DNA of 64,000 bases. It comes from Mesorhizobium sp. WSM4306. GTDB lineage: Bacteria > Pseudomonadota > Alphaproteobacteria > Rhizobiales > Rhizobiaceae. Made by a program: the position numbers and the translations under genes. A model generated the notes under the pieces. That model worked only from the letters and a program-made list of their open reading frames with translations. It made no database searches and was not told where the DNA came from. This document shows, piece after piece, positions 51,576-60,295 of this stretch; the stretch's first letter is position 1, and each line of letters opens with the position of its first letter. Where the stretch lies: the NCBI RefSeq assembly GCF_007003975.1, contig NZ_VFTC01000020.1:1-64000 (forward strand). Direction: 5' to 3'.

Positions 51576-51591
51576 ATAAAGAAATCTTTAT
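51576..51591. promoter_or_regulatory. Palindrome in the ahcY upstream region
   Basis: ATAAAG-N4-CTTTAT, a perfect 6-base dyad in AT-rich sequence in a 141-base gap, about 112 bases before the ahcY start. Its shape resembles operators of ArsR-type SAH-responsive repressors (SahR) reported near ahcY in proteobacteria. I cannot confirm the consensus from memory. Confidence 0.4.
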
Positions 51592-51605
51592 GCGCGTATG
51601 TGTTT

Positions 51606-51899
51606 TCAGCACTCTTCGCCGAAGCGCGAGGCGACCAGCTCCTCCAGCGCGTCCATCACCGCGACGGCTTCAGCGCCGCTTGCGGTCACGCGGATCGAAT
51701 AGCCGGGGCTCGCCGCCAGCATCATCAGGCCCATGATCGAGGTGCCGCCGACCTTGAGACCGTCCTTCTCGACGTGGACGGTGGCGTCGAAGCCGCTGGC
51801 CACCTGGACGAATTTGGCCGAGGCGCGCGCATGCAGGCCACGCTGGTTGATGATCGGAAACTCGCGGACTATCTGGTCCTTTTCCGACACCATGCTCAT
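51606..51899 (-). CDS. HPr-like phosphocarrier protein
   Basis: A 97-residue PTS phosphocarrier. The phospho-acceptor His lies in INQRGLHARASAKFVQVAS. The regulatory serine is in GGTSIMGLMMLAAS, which the neighbouring HPr kinase could phosphorylate. In alphaproteobacteria this HPr forms, with EI-Ntr and EIIA, a regulatory phosphorelay without sugar permeases. The start overlaps the upstream EIIA gene's stop by four bases. Confidence 0.96.
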   Translation of the reverse strand: MSMVSEKDQIVREFPIINQRGLHARASAKFVQVASGFDATVHVEKDGLKVGGTSIMGLMMLAASPGYSIRVTASGAEAVAVMDALEELVASRFGEEC

Positions 51900-52297
51900 T
51901 TGCTGCTCAGGAGCTGGCTGGCGACGTTGATGTACTTGCGCCCCGCGGCCTGTGCCTCGTCGAGCGCCGCCGCCATGTTGTCACCCTTGCGGATCGACGA
52001 CAGCTTGATCAGCATCGGCAGGTTCATGCCGGCGATGACCTCGGTGCGGCCGGATTCCATCACCGAAATGGCAAGGTTGGACGGCGTGCCGCCGAACATA
52101 TCGGTCAGAACAATGACGCCGGTCCCGGTGTCGACGCGGCCGACAGCGTCGACGATATCGCGCCGCCGCTGCTCCATATCGTCATCGGCGCCGATCGCCA
52201 CGGTTTCGAAATTGTCTTGTGGCCCCACGACATGTTCCACGGCATGGCGGAACTCGGCGGCCAGTTGACCGTGCGTTACAAGCACGAGTCCGATCAT
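51896..52297 (-). CDS. PTS mannose-type EIIA domain protein
   Basis: A 133-residue EIIA-Man-type protein. The phosphorylated His9 is in MIGLVLVTHGQLAAEF; the rest includes VIVLTDMFGGTPSNLAISVM and MNLPMLIKLSSIRKG, the EIIA-Man core. No membrane EIIC/EIID partner is nearby, consistent with a regulatory role. It is followed by HPr with a four-base overlap. Confidence 0.96.
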   Translation of the reverse strand: MIGLVLVTHGQLAAEFRHAVEHVVGPQDNFETVAIGADDDMEQRRRDIVDAVGRVDTGTGVIVLTDMFGGTPSNLAISVMESGRTEVIAGMNLPMLIKLSSIRKGDNMAAALDEAQAAGRKYINVASQLLSSK

Positions 52298-52461
52298 TCG
52301 TTGGTGGCTCCCGTCATCGCCGCTTCACAGGCGCTTTTTATGCTCGCCGGCCATCCCAGGCGGCGGGAGCGCTATCTTGTCGACGCGCGGCGCGTTGACA
52401 AGCCCAAAATTGCGCCTGCCATGGCCATTTTGACGCATTGCAGCAAAAAACCGGGGGCAGA

Positions 52462-52923
52462 TCATACGAAAGGCGCAATCGCCAGCCGCGCCATTACGGC
52501 CGGCAAAGCTGTCGCAACGTTGCGCTCGATGAGATCGATCCGCGGCACCGGACAGCCCGCGATCGGCTCGCTGAAGTCTTCCTGAAAGCGGTCCCTCTGA
52601 TGTTTCGGCACCAACCGGATATGGAGGTCGATCACTCCGCCTGGCTCGAACGACAGCGGCCGTGGCATGAATCCCGGCACTTCCGCGAGGCCGGCAATGG
52701 TGGCCGGCACGCGGCAGATCAGCCGCCCGGCGCGAGCGGCTGCAAACAGCCTGTCGTCCCCGATCAGCCGTGAAAACAGCCCGCGCGCCCGGCAATGGTC
52801 AATGAGCACCAGCGCCAGCGTCGTCTTGCCGGCGCCGGACGGTCCAGTGATGAGCACACCGCGTTCGCCGATCAGGATCGCGGTTCCGTGAATGTTTTCA
52901 GGCTGCGCGGCGGGTTCGGGCAT
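52462..52923 (-). CDS. hprK: Truncated-type HPr serine kinase/phosphorylase
   Basis: A 153-residue kinase with only the C-terminal HprK catalytic domain. It reads HGTAILIGERGVLITGPSGAGKTTLALVLIDHCRARGLFSRLIGDDRLFAA, with the Walker A GPSGAGKT. The absence of the N-terminal domain is the norm in alphaproteobacteria. It phosphorylates HPr on serine, linking central metabolism to the PTS relay. It follows chvG by 20 bases; the conserved order chvI-chvG-hprK-EIIA-HPr links it to acid/cell-envelope signalling. Confidence 0.93.
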   Translation of the reverse strand: MPEPAAQPENIHGTAILIGERGVLITGPSGAGKTTLALVLIDHCRARGLFSRLIGDDRLFAAARAGRLICRVPATIAGLAEVPGFMPRPLSFEPGGVIDLHIRLVPKHQRDRFQEDFSEPIAGCPVPRIDLIERNVATALPAVMARLAIAPFV

Positions 52924-52943
52924 GGTTATGTTCGAGCTAGAGG

Positions 52944-54728
52944 TCAGCCTTCGGCCGGCAGCGTCACGACGAAGCGCGCGCCCTTGATCTCGCCGGGCTT
53001 GGTGCCGGGAATGTTCTCGGCGGTCAGCGTGCCGCCATGGGCCTCGACGATCTGCCTCGAGATCGACAGGCCAAGGCCCGAATTCTGGCCGAACGCCTCG
53101 CCTGCCGGCCGGTCGGTGTAGAAGCGCTCGAAGATGCGGTCGATGGCGTCGGCGCGGATGCCGGGGCCATTGTCGTCGACGGTGACGATGTTGACCTTGC
53201 CTGAGCGTGTCAGGGAAATCGCGATATGGCCGTGATCCTCCGGCACGAAGGAGCGGGCATTCTCGATCAGGTTGGTGATGACCTGGCCGATCCTGAGATC
53301 ATGGCCGGTGACGAAGTAGCCTTTGACGCCTTGCGGCAGCTTGGTGGCCTTGAACTCGATCTCGACGGCCTTCTTGTTGCGCGTCGCCTCGCGCGACACG
53401 GCGACGAGATCGGTGATGAATTTCTTCAAATCGACGATTGCCGCATCCTCACGCGCCAGCTCGGCGTCGAGGCGCGAGGCATCGGAAATGTCGGTGATCA
53501 GCCGGTCCAGCCGCCGGACATCGTGCTGGATGATCTCCATCAGACGCGCGCGGGAATTATCATTCTTCGCCAAAGGCAGCGTCTCCACAGCGCTGCGCAG
53601 CGAGGTCAGCGGGTTTTTCAATTCGTGCGAAACGTCGGCGGCAAAACTTTCGATCGCCTCGATGCGGGCATAGAGCGCGTTGGTCATGTCGCGCACCGCG
53701 ATCGACAAATTGCCGATCTCGTCCTGGCGGTCGGAAAAGTCAGGGATTTCCTCGCGGCTCTTGACGCCGCGCCGCACGCGCACCGCCGCCGCCGACAACC
53801 GCCGCAGCGGATTGGCGATGGTCGACGCCAGCAGCATCGACAGGATCGCGGTGACCAGTGCGGCGATGCCGAACACACGCAAAATTGCCTTGCGCTCGGC
53901 GGCGACGATCTTGTCGATGTCGCCGCCTTCCGTCGACAGCATCAGCACGCCGAGCACGGCGCGGAAGCGCTGGATCGGCACCGCCACCGAGACGATCTGT
54001 TCGCCCTGTTCCGAGACGCGCACGATCGTCGACGGGCTGCCGGTCAGCGCCTTGACCACTTCGGGGAAGGCTGCGCCATTGCCGCCGGGCTGCTCGTGAT
54101 AGACGGGCAGGTCCTTGTTACGGAAGAAATCGAAGACGAATTTCTGCACCCGCTCCAGCATGTCCGGCTGCTCGTCCTCGACCGGCGGCAGGTCGTAGCG
54201 CAGGATCTGGCCGCGCGAATAGAGGTGGCGCGAATCGAGCAGCAGATTGGCGTCGCGGTCATAGATGCGGGCCCGCGTGCGCGTCGGCGAGATCAGCCGC
54301 CGCAGCACCGGCGCGACGCGCTCGGGATTGATCGGGAAGTCGAGATTGTCGAGCTGGTCGGAGCCCGGCCCCAGGCTTTCGCCGGCCTGCAGTTCGAGCA
54401 GTTTTTCCGGATCGATGCTGATCGAATCCGTTTCGACCGTCGCCGACGCCGCGATCGCGCCGGCGATGATCTCGCCCTGCGTCATCAGGCTTTCGACGCG
54501 GGCGTCGATCAGCCCGTCGCGGAAAGTGTTGAGATAGAGGATGCCGGTGACCAGCACGGCGAGGCCGGCCAGGTTGAGGAACAGGATGCGCCGGGTCAGG
54601 CTGGAAAAGATGTGATGGCCGAGGAAGCGGCGCATCGGCACCGTGATCCTCGACAGGAATGCGGGCAGAATCCTCGACGGCCGCCTGCCGGCGCCCGCCC
54701 GTCTGCCTCGCTCTACGTCCACTGCCAT
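52944..54728 (-). CDS. chvG: Sensor histidine kinase ChvG (ExoS family)
   Basis: A 594-residue kinase with membrane segments at about 48-70 and 280-300 and a periplasmic sensor domain between them. HAMP follows, then the H-box SFAADVSHELKNPLTSLRSAVE, and the ATPase with NLIENARSFVPE, DDNGPGIRADAIDRIFERFYTDRP and GLGLSISRQIVEAHGG. ChvG senses host or acid cues and, with ChvI, controls succinoglycan and envelope genes in rhizobia. It is 24 bases after chvI. Confidence 0.95.
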   Translation of the reverse strand: MAVDVERGRRAGAGRRPSRILPAFLSRITVPMRRFLGHHIFSSLTRRILFLNLAGLAVLVTGILYLNTFRDGLIDARVESLMTQGEIIAGAIAASATVETDSISIDPEKLLELQAGESLGPGSDQLDNLDFPINPERVAPVLRRLISPTRTRARIYDRDANLLLDSRHLYSRGQILRYDLPPVEDEQPDMLERVQKFVFDFFRNKDLPVYHEQPGGNGAAFPEVVKALTGSPSTIVRVSEQGEQIVSVAVPIQRFRAVLGVLMLSTEGGDIDKIVAAERKAILRVFGIAALVTAILSMLLASTIANPLRRLSAAAVRVRRGVKSREEIPDFSDRQDEIGNLSIAVRDMTNALYARIEAIESFAADVSHELKNPLTSLRSAVETLPLAKNDNSRARLMEIIQHDVRRLDRLITDISDASRLDAELAREDAAIVDLKKFITDLVAVSREATRNKKAVEIEFKATKLPQGVKGYFVTGHDLRIGQVITNLIENARSFVPEDHGHIAISLTRSGKVNIVTVDDNGPGIRADAIDRIFERFYTDRPAGEAFGQNSGLGLSISRQIVEAHGGTLTAENIPGTKPGEIKGARFVVTLPAEG

Positions 54729-54752
54729 CGAATAGCAGCTCCCGGTCCGGTC

Positions 54753-55454
54753 TTAAGCTTCGCGGAACCGGTACCCGACTCCGTAAAGCGTTTCGATCAT
54801 TTCGAAGTCATCGTCGACGGCCTTGAACTTCTTGCGCAGCCGTTTGATGTGGCTGTCGATGGTGCGGTCGTCGACATAGACCTGCTCATCATAGGCCGAA
54901 TCCATCAACGCATCACGGCTTTTTACCACGCCGGGGCGCTGCGCCAACGAGTGCAGGATGAGAAATTCGGTGACCGTCAGCGTCACCGGCTCGCCCTTCC
55001 AGGTGCAGGTGTGGCGTTCCTGGTCCATGACGAGCTGGCCGCGTTCGAGCGAACGGGCCTGCTGGCTGGGCGCCTTTGCCGCAGCCTCGCGGGCACTGGC
55101 ACGGCGCAGCACGGCGCGCACCCGCTCGACCAGCAGGCGCTGCGAGAACGGTTTGCGGATGAAATCGTCGGCGCCCATCTTGAGGCCGAAAAGCTCATCG
55201 ATCTCGTCGTCCTTCGAGGTCAGGAAGATCACCGGCAGATCGGACTTCTGCCGCATTCGGCGCAACAGCTCCATGCCGTCCATGCGCGGCATCTTGATGT
55301 CGAGGATGGCGAGATTCGGCGGACGCGCCGCCAAGCCTTCCAGCGCCGACGCCCCATCCGTGTAGGTCTCGACGCGATACCCCTCGGATTCGAGGGCAAT
55401 CGAGACCGACGTCAGAATGTTGCGATCGTCATCGACAAGCGCGATTGTTGCCAT
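54753..55454 (-). CDS. chvI: Response regulator ChvI
   Basis: A 233-residue OmpR-type regulator. The receiver has acidic residues in IALVDDDRNILTS, the phospho-acceptor Asp in PNLAILDIKMPRMDGMELL and the Lys in DDFIRKPFSQ. The winged helix includes TVTEFLILHSLAQRPGVVKSRDALMDSAYDEQVYVDDRTIDSHIKRLRKKF. The partner is ChvG. The ATG at 55454 (MATIALVDDD) fits related proteins and has GGGAG nine bases upstream; ATG at 55472 is an alternative. Confidence 0.95.
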   Translation of the reverse strand: MATIALVDDDRNILTSVSIALESEGYRVETYTDGASALEGLAARPPNLAILDIKMPRMDGMELLRRMRQKSDLPVIFLTSKDDEIDELFGLKMGADDFIRKPFSQRLLVERVRAVLRRASAREAAAKAPSQQARSLERGQLVMDQERHTCTWKGEPVTLTVTEFLILHSLAQRPGVVKSRDALMDSAYDEQVYVDDRTIDSHIKRLRKKFKAVDDDFEMIETLYGVGYRFREA

Positions 55455-55800
55455 TTCAAGCGGCTCCCTCATGAGCTGTCCCTTCTGTCTTAGAGAAGGG
55501 GCTTTTGCAGGACAAATTAGGTACAAAATGTGGCACAGGCTACATCCGCTGTCGCGGACGGCTTGCCGGCGGCCTCAATCGCACCTCTACACGGATTGGA
55601 CGAACACTGTGTGCCAATCCTTTGGGCAACCACTGTGATTTTTTGCACATATAAACGATTTAAACAACTTTCAAATTTTTTAAATCGATTAATGATTTGA
55701 TATCATTTGGGTTTTCTGGTTCTGACCGTCTCAGCCCCCATCGCGGGCATGCCGGAAATGCGCCGGCAAAGAGCGGCGAATCCAGAAGAAGGGACCCTTG
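55455..55800. promoter_or_regulatory. Divergent chvI/pckA intergenic region
   Basis: About 346 bases separate the divergent chvI and pckA genes. The pckA-proximal part is strikingly AT-rich and has an inverted repeat CGATTTAAA (55656-55664)/TTTAAATCG (55679-55687) and overlapping TATAAA- and ATCGAT-like elements. It probably holds both promoters and operators; no gene is seen. Confidence 0.5.
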
Positions 55801-57411
55801 ATGTCGGAAGTCGGCAAACGCAATTCCGCCTGCGCGATCGATCGTATCGGTCTGAAAACCACCGGCACGGTGCATTATAATTTTGGTGCGGCCGCCCTTT
55901 ACGAGGACGCGATCCGCCGTGGGGAGGCCAGGTTGACCGCCAGCGGTGCGCTGCTTGCCGAGACCGGACAACACACAGGCCGCTCGCCCAAGGACAAGTT
56001 TGTCGTGCGCGACGGCGCCACCGAGGCCCATATCTGGTGGGACAACAACAAGGCGATTTCGCCGGCCCAGTTCGAGACGCTGTTCGCCGATTTCCTTGTC
56101 CACGCCGCGGACAAGGATCTGTATGTGCAGGATCTCGTCGGCGGCGCCGATGCCGATCTGAAGCTGCCGACGCGGGTCATCACCGAATTCGCCTGGCACT
56201 CGCTGTTCATCCGCAACCTGCTCATTCGCCCCGATGCTGCCGAGCTCGAGCAGTTCGTGCCGGAGATGACGATCATCGACCTGCCGTCCTTCCGCGCCGA
56301 TCCGGCCCGCCACGGCAGCCGCACCGAAACGGTGATTGCGGTCGACCTGATCCGCAAGATCGTGCTGATCGGCGGCACCTCCTATGCCGGCGAAATGAAG
56401 AAGTCGGTGTTCACCATGCTGAACTACCTCTTGCCGGCCAAGGGCGTCATGCCGATGCACTGCTCGGCCAATGAGGGACCGGCCGGCGACGCGGCGATCT
56501 TCTTCGGGCTTTCCGGCACCGGCAAGACGACGCTGTCGGCCGATCCGTCGCGTACGCTCATCGGCGACGACGAGCATGGCTGGGGGCCGCATGGCATCTT
56601 CAATTTCGAAGGCGGCTGCTACGCCAAGACGATCCGGCTGTCGGCCGAAGCCGAGCCGGAGATCTTTGCCACCACGCAGCGTTTCGGCACGGTGCTGGAA
56701 AATGTCGTGCTCGACGCAAACCGCGTGCCGGATTTCAACGATGGCCGGCTGACCGAAAACACGCGCTGCGCCTATCCGCTCGACTTCATCCCCAACGCCT
56801 CGAAGACCGGGCGCGCCAGCCACCCGAAAAACATCATCATGCTGACCGCCGATGCTTTCGGCGTCATGCCGCCGATCGCGCGGCTGACCCCGGCGCAGGC
56901 GATGTATCACTTCCTCTCCGGCTACACCGCCAAGGTGGCCGGCACCGAAAAGGGCGTGACCGAGCCGGAAGCAACGTTCTCGACCTGTTTCGGCGCGCCG
57001 TTCATGCCGCGCCATCCCAAGGAATACGGCAATCTGCTGCGCGAGTTGATCGCCCGCCACGACGCCGATTGCTGGCTGGTCAACACCGGCTGGACCGGCG
57101 GCGCCTATGGCACCGGCAAGCGCATGCCGATCAAGGCGACGCGCGCCTTGCTGTCCGCTGCCCTCGACGGTTCGCTGAAGGCGGCCGGCTTCCGCACCGA
57201 TGCCAATTTCGGCTTCGAGGTGCCGGTGGCCGTTCCGGGCGTCGACAGCGCCATTCTCGACCCGCGTTCGACCTGGGCCGACAAGGCTGCCTATGACCGC
57301 CAGGCAGCAAGGCTGGTCGGCATGTTCGCCGTCAACTTCGAGAAGTTCGAAAGCCATGTCGATGCCGTTGTGCTCGGCGCCGCACCGCGCCTGCAGGAGG
57401 CTGCGGAGTAA
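55801..57411 (+). CDS. pckA: Phosphoenolpyruvate carboxykinase (ATP)
   Basis: Converts oxaloacetate and ATP to PEP, the first gluconeogenic step; needed when rhizobia live on dicarboxylates. The 536-residue protein has RRGEARLTASGALLAETGQHTGRSPKDKFVVRD. The PEPCK-specific domain (MPMHCSANEG) precedes the kinase-1a P-loop FFGLSGTGKTTLSADP at about residue 235. IGDDEHGWGPHGIFNFEGGCYAKTI and metal residues follow. A TTG directly before the ATG is not used. Followed by a strong terminator. Confidence 0.98.
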   Translation: MSEVGKRNSACAIDRIGLKTTGTVHYNFGAAALYEDAIRRGEARLTASGALLAETGQHTGRSPKDKFVVRDGATEAHIWWDNNKAISPAQFETLFADFLVHAADKDLYVQDLVGGADADLKLPTRVITEFAWHSLFIRNLLIRPDAAELEQFVPEMTIIDLPSFRADPARHGSRTETVIAVDLIRKIVLIGGTSYAGEMKKSVFTMLNYLLPAKGVMPMHCSANEGPAGDAAIFFGLSGTGKTTLSADPSRTLIGDDEHGWGPHGIFNFEGGCYAKTIRLSAEAEPEIFATTQRFGTVLENVVLDANRVPDFNDGRLTENTRCAYPLDFIPNASKTGRASHPKNIIMLTADAFGVMPPIARLTPAQAMYHFLSGYTAKVAGTEKGVTEPEATFSTCFGAPFMPRHPKEYGNLLRELIARHDADCWLVNTGWTGGAYGTGKRMPIKATRALLSAALDGSLKAAGFRTDANFGFEVPVAVPGVDSAILDPRSTWADKAAYDRQAARLVGMFAVNFEKFESHVDAVVLGAAPRLQEAAE

Positions 57412-57440
57412 TCGCGACGTCGCTCTCGGTATGTCGTTGA

Positions 57441-57472
57441 AAGGCCCGGTCCCGATCGGGCCTTTTCTTTTT
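57441..57472 (+). terminator. Rho-independent terminator of pckA
   Basis: AAGGCCCG and CGGGCCTT flank a GTCCCGAT loop region, followed by TTCTTTTT on the plus strand, 30 bases after the pckA stop. Confidence 0.9.
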
Positions 57473-57497
57473 CGGTCCGCCGCGCCATGACTGCGGC

Positions 57498-57932
57498 ATG
57501 CCGATCGACGACATCATCATTGCCGACGAAGCCGTGATCCACCAGGGCGACCTGCACGAGGATTTCATCCGCTCGTCCGGTCCCGGCGGCCAGAACGTCA
57601 ACAAGGTGGCCACCGCAGTGCAGTTGCGCTTCGACGCGGCCAATGCGGCCGGCCTGTCGGAGCGCGTACGCGCACGAACCATCAAGCTTGCCGGCCAGCG
57701 TGCCACCAAGGATGGTGTCATCGTCATCGAGGCCGGGCGCTTCCGCACCCAGGAGCAAAACCGGGCCGATGCCCGGGCAAGGCTGACGGCACTGGTCGCC
57801 AAGGCCGCCGAACCACCGCCGCCGCCGCGCAAGAAGACCAGGCCGTCGAAAGGCGCGGTGGAGCGGCGTCTGAAGAGCAAGGCCGGAAGAGGCACGATCA
57901 AGAAGCTGCGCGGCCGGGTGGAGAACGATTGA
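57498..57932 (+). CDS. arfB: Peptidyl-tRNA hydrolase ArfB (ribosome rescue)
   Basis: Rescues ribosomes stalled without a stop codon by hydrolysing peptidyl-tRNA. The 144-residue protein carries the GGQ loop in FIRSSGPGGQNVNKVATAVQLRFD and RTIKLAGQRATKDGVIVIEAGRFRTQEQNRADARARL. The basic C-terminal tail (RKKTRPSKGAVERRLKSKAGRGTIKKLRGRVEND) enters the mRNA channel of the empty ribosome. A strong terminator separates it from pckA. Confidence 0.97.
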   Translation: MPIDDIIIADEAVIHQGDLHEDFIRSSGPGGQNVNKVATAVQLRFDAANAAGLSERVRARTIKLAGQRATKDGVIVIEAGRFRTQEQNRADARARLTALVAKAAEPPPPPRKKTRPSKGAVERRLKSKAGRGTIKKLRGRVEND

Positions 57933-58053
57933 GCGCCTGACCGATGTAGTGCGCCGGCGATGCCTGACCGAAATCGGATACACCGCGGCTTTCGGGTCGC
58001 CGTTTTGTTTGGCGGTGGCATTGTCGGCCAGATCAATTAGGTGAAGCGTCCCC

Positions 58054-58671
58054 ATGCTCGTTCTGCCCAAAGGCGTCCGCCATATGCCTGGTTATCTGCC
58101 CCGCGCGGCGCAGGAAGCGCTGGTCGAAGACGTCCGCAAGGTGGTGCAGCAGGCGCCGCTGTTCGTGCCGGCCATGCCGCGCACCGGCAAGGAGATGAGC
58201 GTGCGCATGACCAATTGCGGCCCGCTCGGCTGGGTCACCGACAAGGAACTGGGATATCGCTACCAGCCGATGCATCCGCTGACCGGGGAGCCATGGCCGC
58301 CGATCCCCGACGCGTTGATGCAGTTGTGGCAGGAGGTTTCTGCCCATCCGCATCCGCCGGAGGCCTGCCTGGTCAATTTCTACACGCAGGACGCCAAAAT
58401 GGGCCTGCATCAGGACCGCGACGAACTCGATTTCGCGGCCCCGGTGGTTTCCGTCTCGCTTGGCGACGACTGCCTGTTTCGGGTCGGCCAGACGACACGC
58501 GACGGCGGCACCAAATCGTTCAGGCTGAAAAGCGGCGATGTCGTCGTGCTCGGCGGTGAAGGCCGGCTCTGCTTCCACGGCGTCGACCGCATCTACCCGT
58601 CGACCTCGGCGCTGCTGAAGAATGGCGGCCGCATCAATCTGACGTTGCGGCGGGTGACGAAGGCCTGCTAG
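58054..58671 (+). CDS. alkB: AlkB-like 2-oxoglutarate/Fe(II) dioxygenase
   Basis: Repairs alkylated DNA/RNA by oxidative demethylation. The 205-residue protein has the metal HxD in NFYTQDAKMGLHQDRDELDF, the distal metal His in GGEGRLCFHGVDRIYP, and 2-oxoglutarate-binding arginines in NGGRINLTLRRV. The N-terminal nucleotide-recognition lid reads TNCGPLGWVTDKELGYRYQPMHPLTGEPWPPIPDAL. The stop is directly followed by the palindromic repeat at 58672. Confidence 0.94.
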   Translation: MLVLPKGVRHMPGYLPRAAQEALVEDVRKVVQQAPLFVPAMPRTGKEMSVRMTNCGPLGWVTDKELGYRYQPMHPLTGEPWPPIPDALMQLWQEVSAHPHPPEACLVNFYTQDAKMGLHQDRDELDFAAPVVSVSLGDDCLFRVGQTTRDGGTKSFRLKSGDVVVLGGEGRLCFHGVDRIYPSTSALLKNGGRINLTLRRVTKAC

Positions 58672-58750
58672 AGCAATTCCGGGAAAAGTGTGAAGCGCTT
58701 TTCCGTCCGGAATTGCGTCAAAACAAAGAGATAGAGCGGTTCGCAGCTCT
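58672..58750. repeat. Short intergenic palindromic repeat (copy 2, upstream family A)
   Basis: AGAGCAATTCCGGGAAAAGT then GTGAAGCGCTTTTCCGTCCGGAATTGC, followed by GTCAAAACAAAGAGATAGAGC, nearly identical to 26870-26937. It starts right at the alkB stop and reaches into the end of the convergent glycosyltransferase-like gene, whose last codons and stop it provides. Confidence 0.85.
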
Positions 58751-60295
58751 AGCATCGTCGCGGACAAGGACCTTCAACGTGTCATCCTCGGCGATTTGCC
58801 GGTAGCCTTGCATGAAGCGGACGAAATCCTGTCGGCCGGAAAGCTCGGTTAACCACAAGATGTCCGCTTTCTGCACAATCACCAGCGATGGCCGCTTGCT
58901 TTCGAGTTGGGCAAGCTTGTCGTCGATGTAGCGATCGGTGATCTGCCGGTAGTGTTCGGCCGCCGCCTGGTTGCCGCTTTGCGCCTCGACCTGCGCGAAA
59001 TAGGTGGCGAATCCCCCAAGCCAATCGCTGCAGTAGATCGAGATCCAGCTGCCGCCGACCATCCGCGTCAGCGGATGGCCCGCGGCAATGTCCGACCCTA
59101 TGAGTGCGACCGTCGGGTGGTCGACCGCGGCCTTTATCGTGGCGACGAAATCGGCGCCGGGTTTCTGGCTGGGCCAGAAGGGAACGGCATTGGCCAGAAT
59201 GGTGGTGGCAAGCAAAAGCATGCGCGCAGACCCCATGCCCATGCCCGATGGCGATTGCCTCGCGGGGTCGATCTGCACGGCTCGGAGCAGCAACGCCGCG
59301 GCCATCAGGCTGAGCGCCGGGAATGCATGATAGGGCCAACCCTTGGCCTGATAGACAAGAGGCACTGCGGCCGCCAGTGACGCCAGGACGAACACCATGA
59401 TCAGCGGCGACAAGGCGAGGCCCGGCCGAAGCAAACGCAACATGTAGAGTGCGACGAGATAGGCCGGCGCATACTTGACCAACAGCGCTTGCACGACCCG
59501 CAGCCGCATATAGGTGTCGGCCAGCACCGGGTAGATGGCGTTGAGGAATTCTGGATAGAAGTACAGCACGGCGACAAGATAGGCGGCGCAGACCAAGCCG
59601 ATTACCCAGTATTCGATGCAGAAGAGTGACCAGATCGACCGGCGCCGCCAGGCCACGTAGAGCGCCGGAACCAGCACCATCAGCGCATAATAGGGTTTCA
59701 CAAGCACCAGTACGCTGCCGCAAAGGCCGGCCAGTACCGCTATAAGCAAGCTCGGCGTGCGCCCTTCCGTCGGCGCGGCGCGCCAGGCCATCAACACCAG
59801 CAACGGCAGAAACAGCGCGACGCCCAGATGTTCCCGCTCGCTGAAAGCATTGCCGGGAAGAATGATCAGCAGTGCCAGGAACAGCGGCAGCATCGAGAAC
59901 AGGACACGGTTTTCGGCAAAGCCGGCCAAGCTGGCTATCCGCGCGGCAAAGCCGAGACCCAGCAGGCAGATCGCATAGGCATAGAGATGAATGACGACTT
60001 CCGGCGAAATGCGGAGCGCCTGCGCCAGGGCCACGGCCGGCATGAACAGCCATGGCGTGAACGGCGGATTGACCTCGAAGAGATCGACATAGAGTCGTGA
60101 GCCGGCAAGCACCTTCTCGGACATGGTGATTGCCCAACTGGTGTCGGGTATGACACCCCAGCGCATCTGCCAGGGCACGGCCGCCACCAGCACCAGCAGG
60201 CAGAAGACCAGGGTCCATGGCAGCGTTCGCGAGCTGCCCTGGGCCGAAGTCATGGCGGATCTCTCAATGAGCGAAGTGCGGATCTCCGTACTCAT
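58718..60295 (-). CDS. Polytopic membrane glycosyltransferase-like protein (GtrC-like)
   Basis: A 525-residue inner-membrane protein with about ten to eleven helices. WGVIPDTSWAITMSEKVLAGSRLYVDLFEVNPPFTPWLFMPAVALAQALR matches the first-loop region of GT-C type enzymes, with a candidate catalytic Asp/Glu in the first periplasmic loop. Its operon position after GtrB and GtrA, with four-base overlaps, suggests it is the type-specific sugar transferase that modifies surface glycan from undecaprenyl-phosphate-sugar. The ATG at 60295 overlaps the gtrA stop. The final ten codons come from the repeat at 58672-58750. Confidence 0.72.
   Translation of the reverse strand: MSTEIRTSLIERSAMTSAQGSSRTLPWTLVFCLLVLVAAVPWQMRWGVIPDTSWAITMSEKVLAGSRLYVDLFEVNPPFTPWLFMPAVALAQALRISPEVVIHLYAYAICLLGLGFAARIASLAGFAENRVLFSMLPLFLALLIILPGNAFSEREHLGVALFLPLLVLMAWRAAPTEGRTPSLLIAVLAGLCGSVLVLVKPYYALMVLVPALYVAWRRRSIWSLFCIEYWVIGLVCAAYLVAVLYFYPEFLNAIYPVLADTYMRLRVVQALLVKYAPAYLVALYMLRLLRPGLALSPLIMVFVLASLAAAVPLVYQAKGWPYHAFPALSLMAAALLLRAVQIDPARQSPSGMGMGSARMLLLATTILANAVPFWPSQKPGADFVATIKAAVDHPTVALIGSDIAAGHPLTRMVGGSWISIYCSDWLGGFATYFAQVEAQSGNQAAAEHYRQITDRYIDDKLAQLESKRPSLVIVQKADILWLTELSGRQDFVRFMQGYRQIAEDDTLKVLVRDDARAANRSISLF

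Noticed and set aside
51465..51605. SAH riboswitch upstream of ahcY
   Set aside because: I could not draw the conserved pseudoknot core; the clearest element is a DNA dyad instead.
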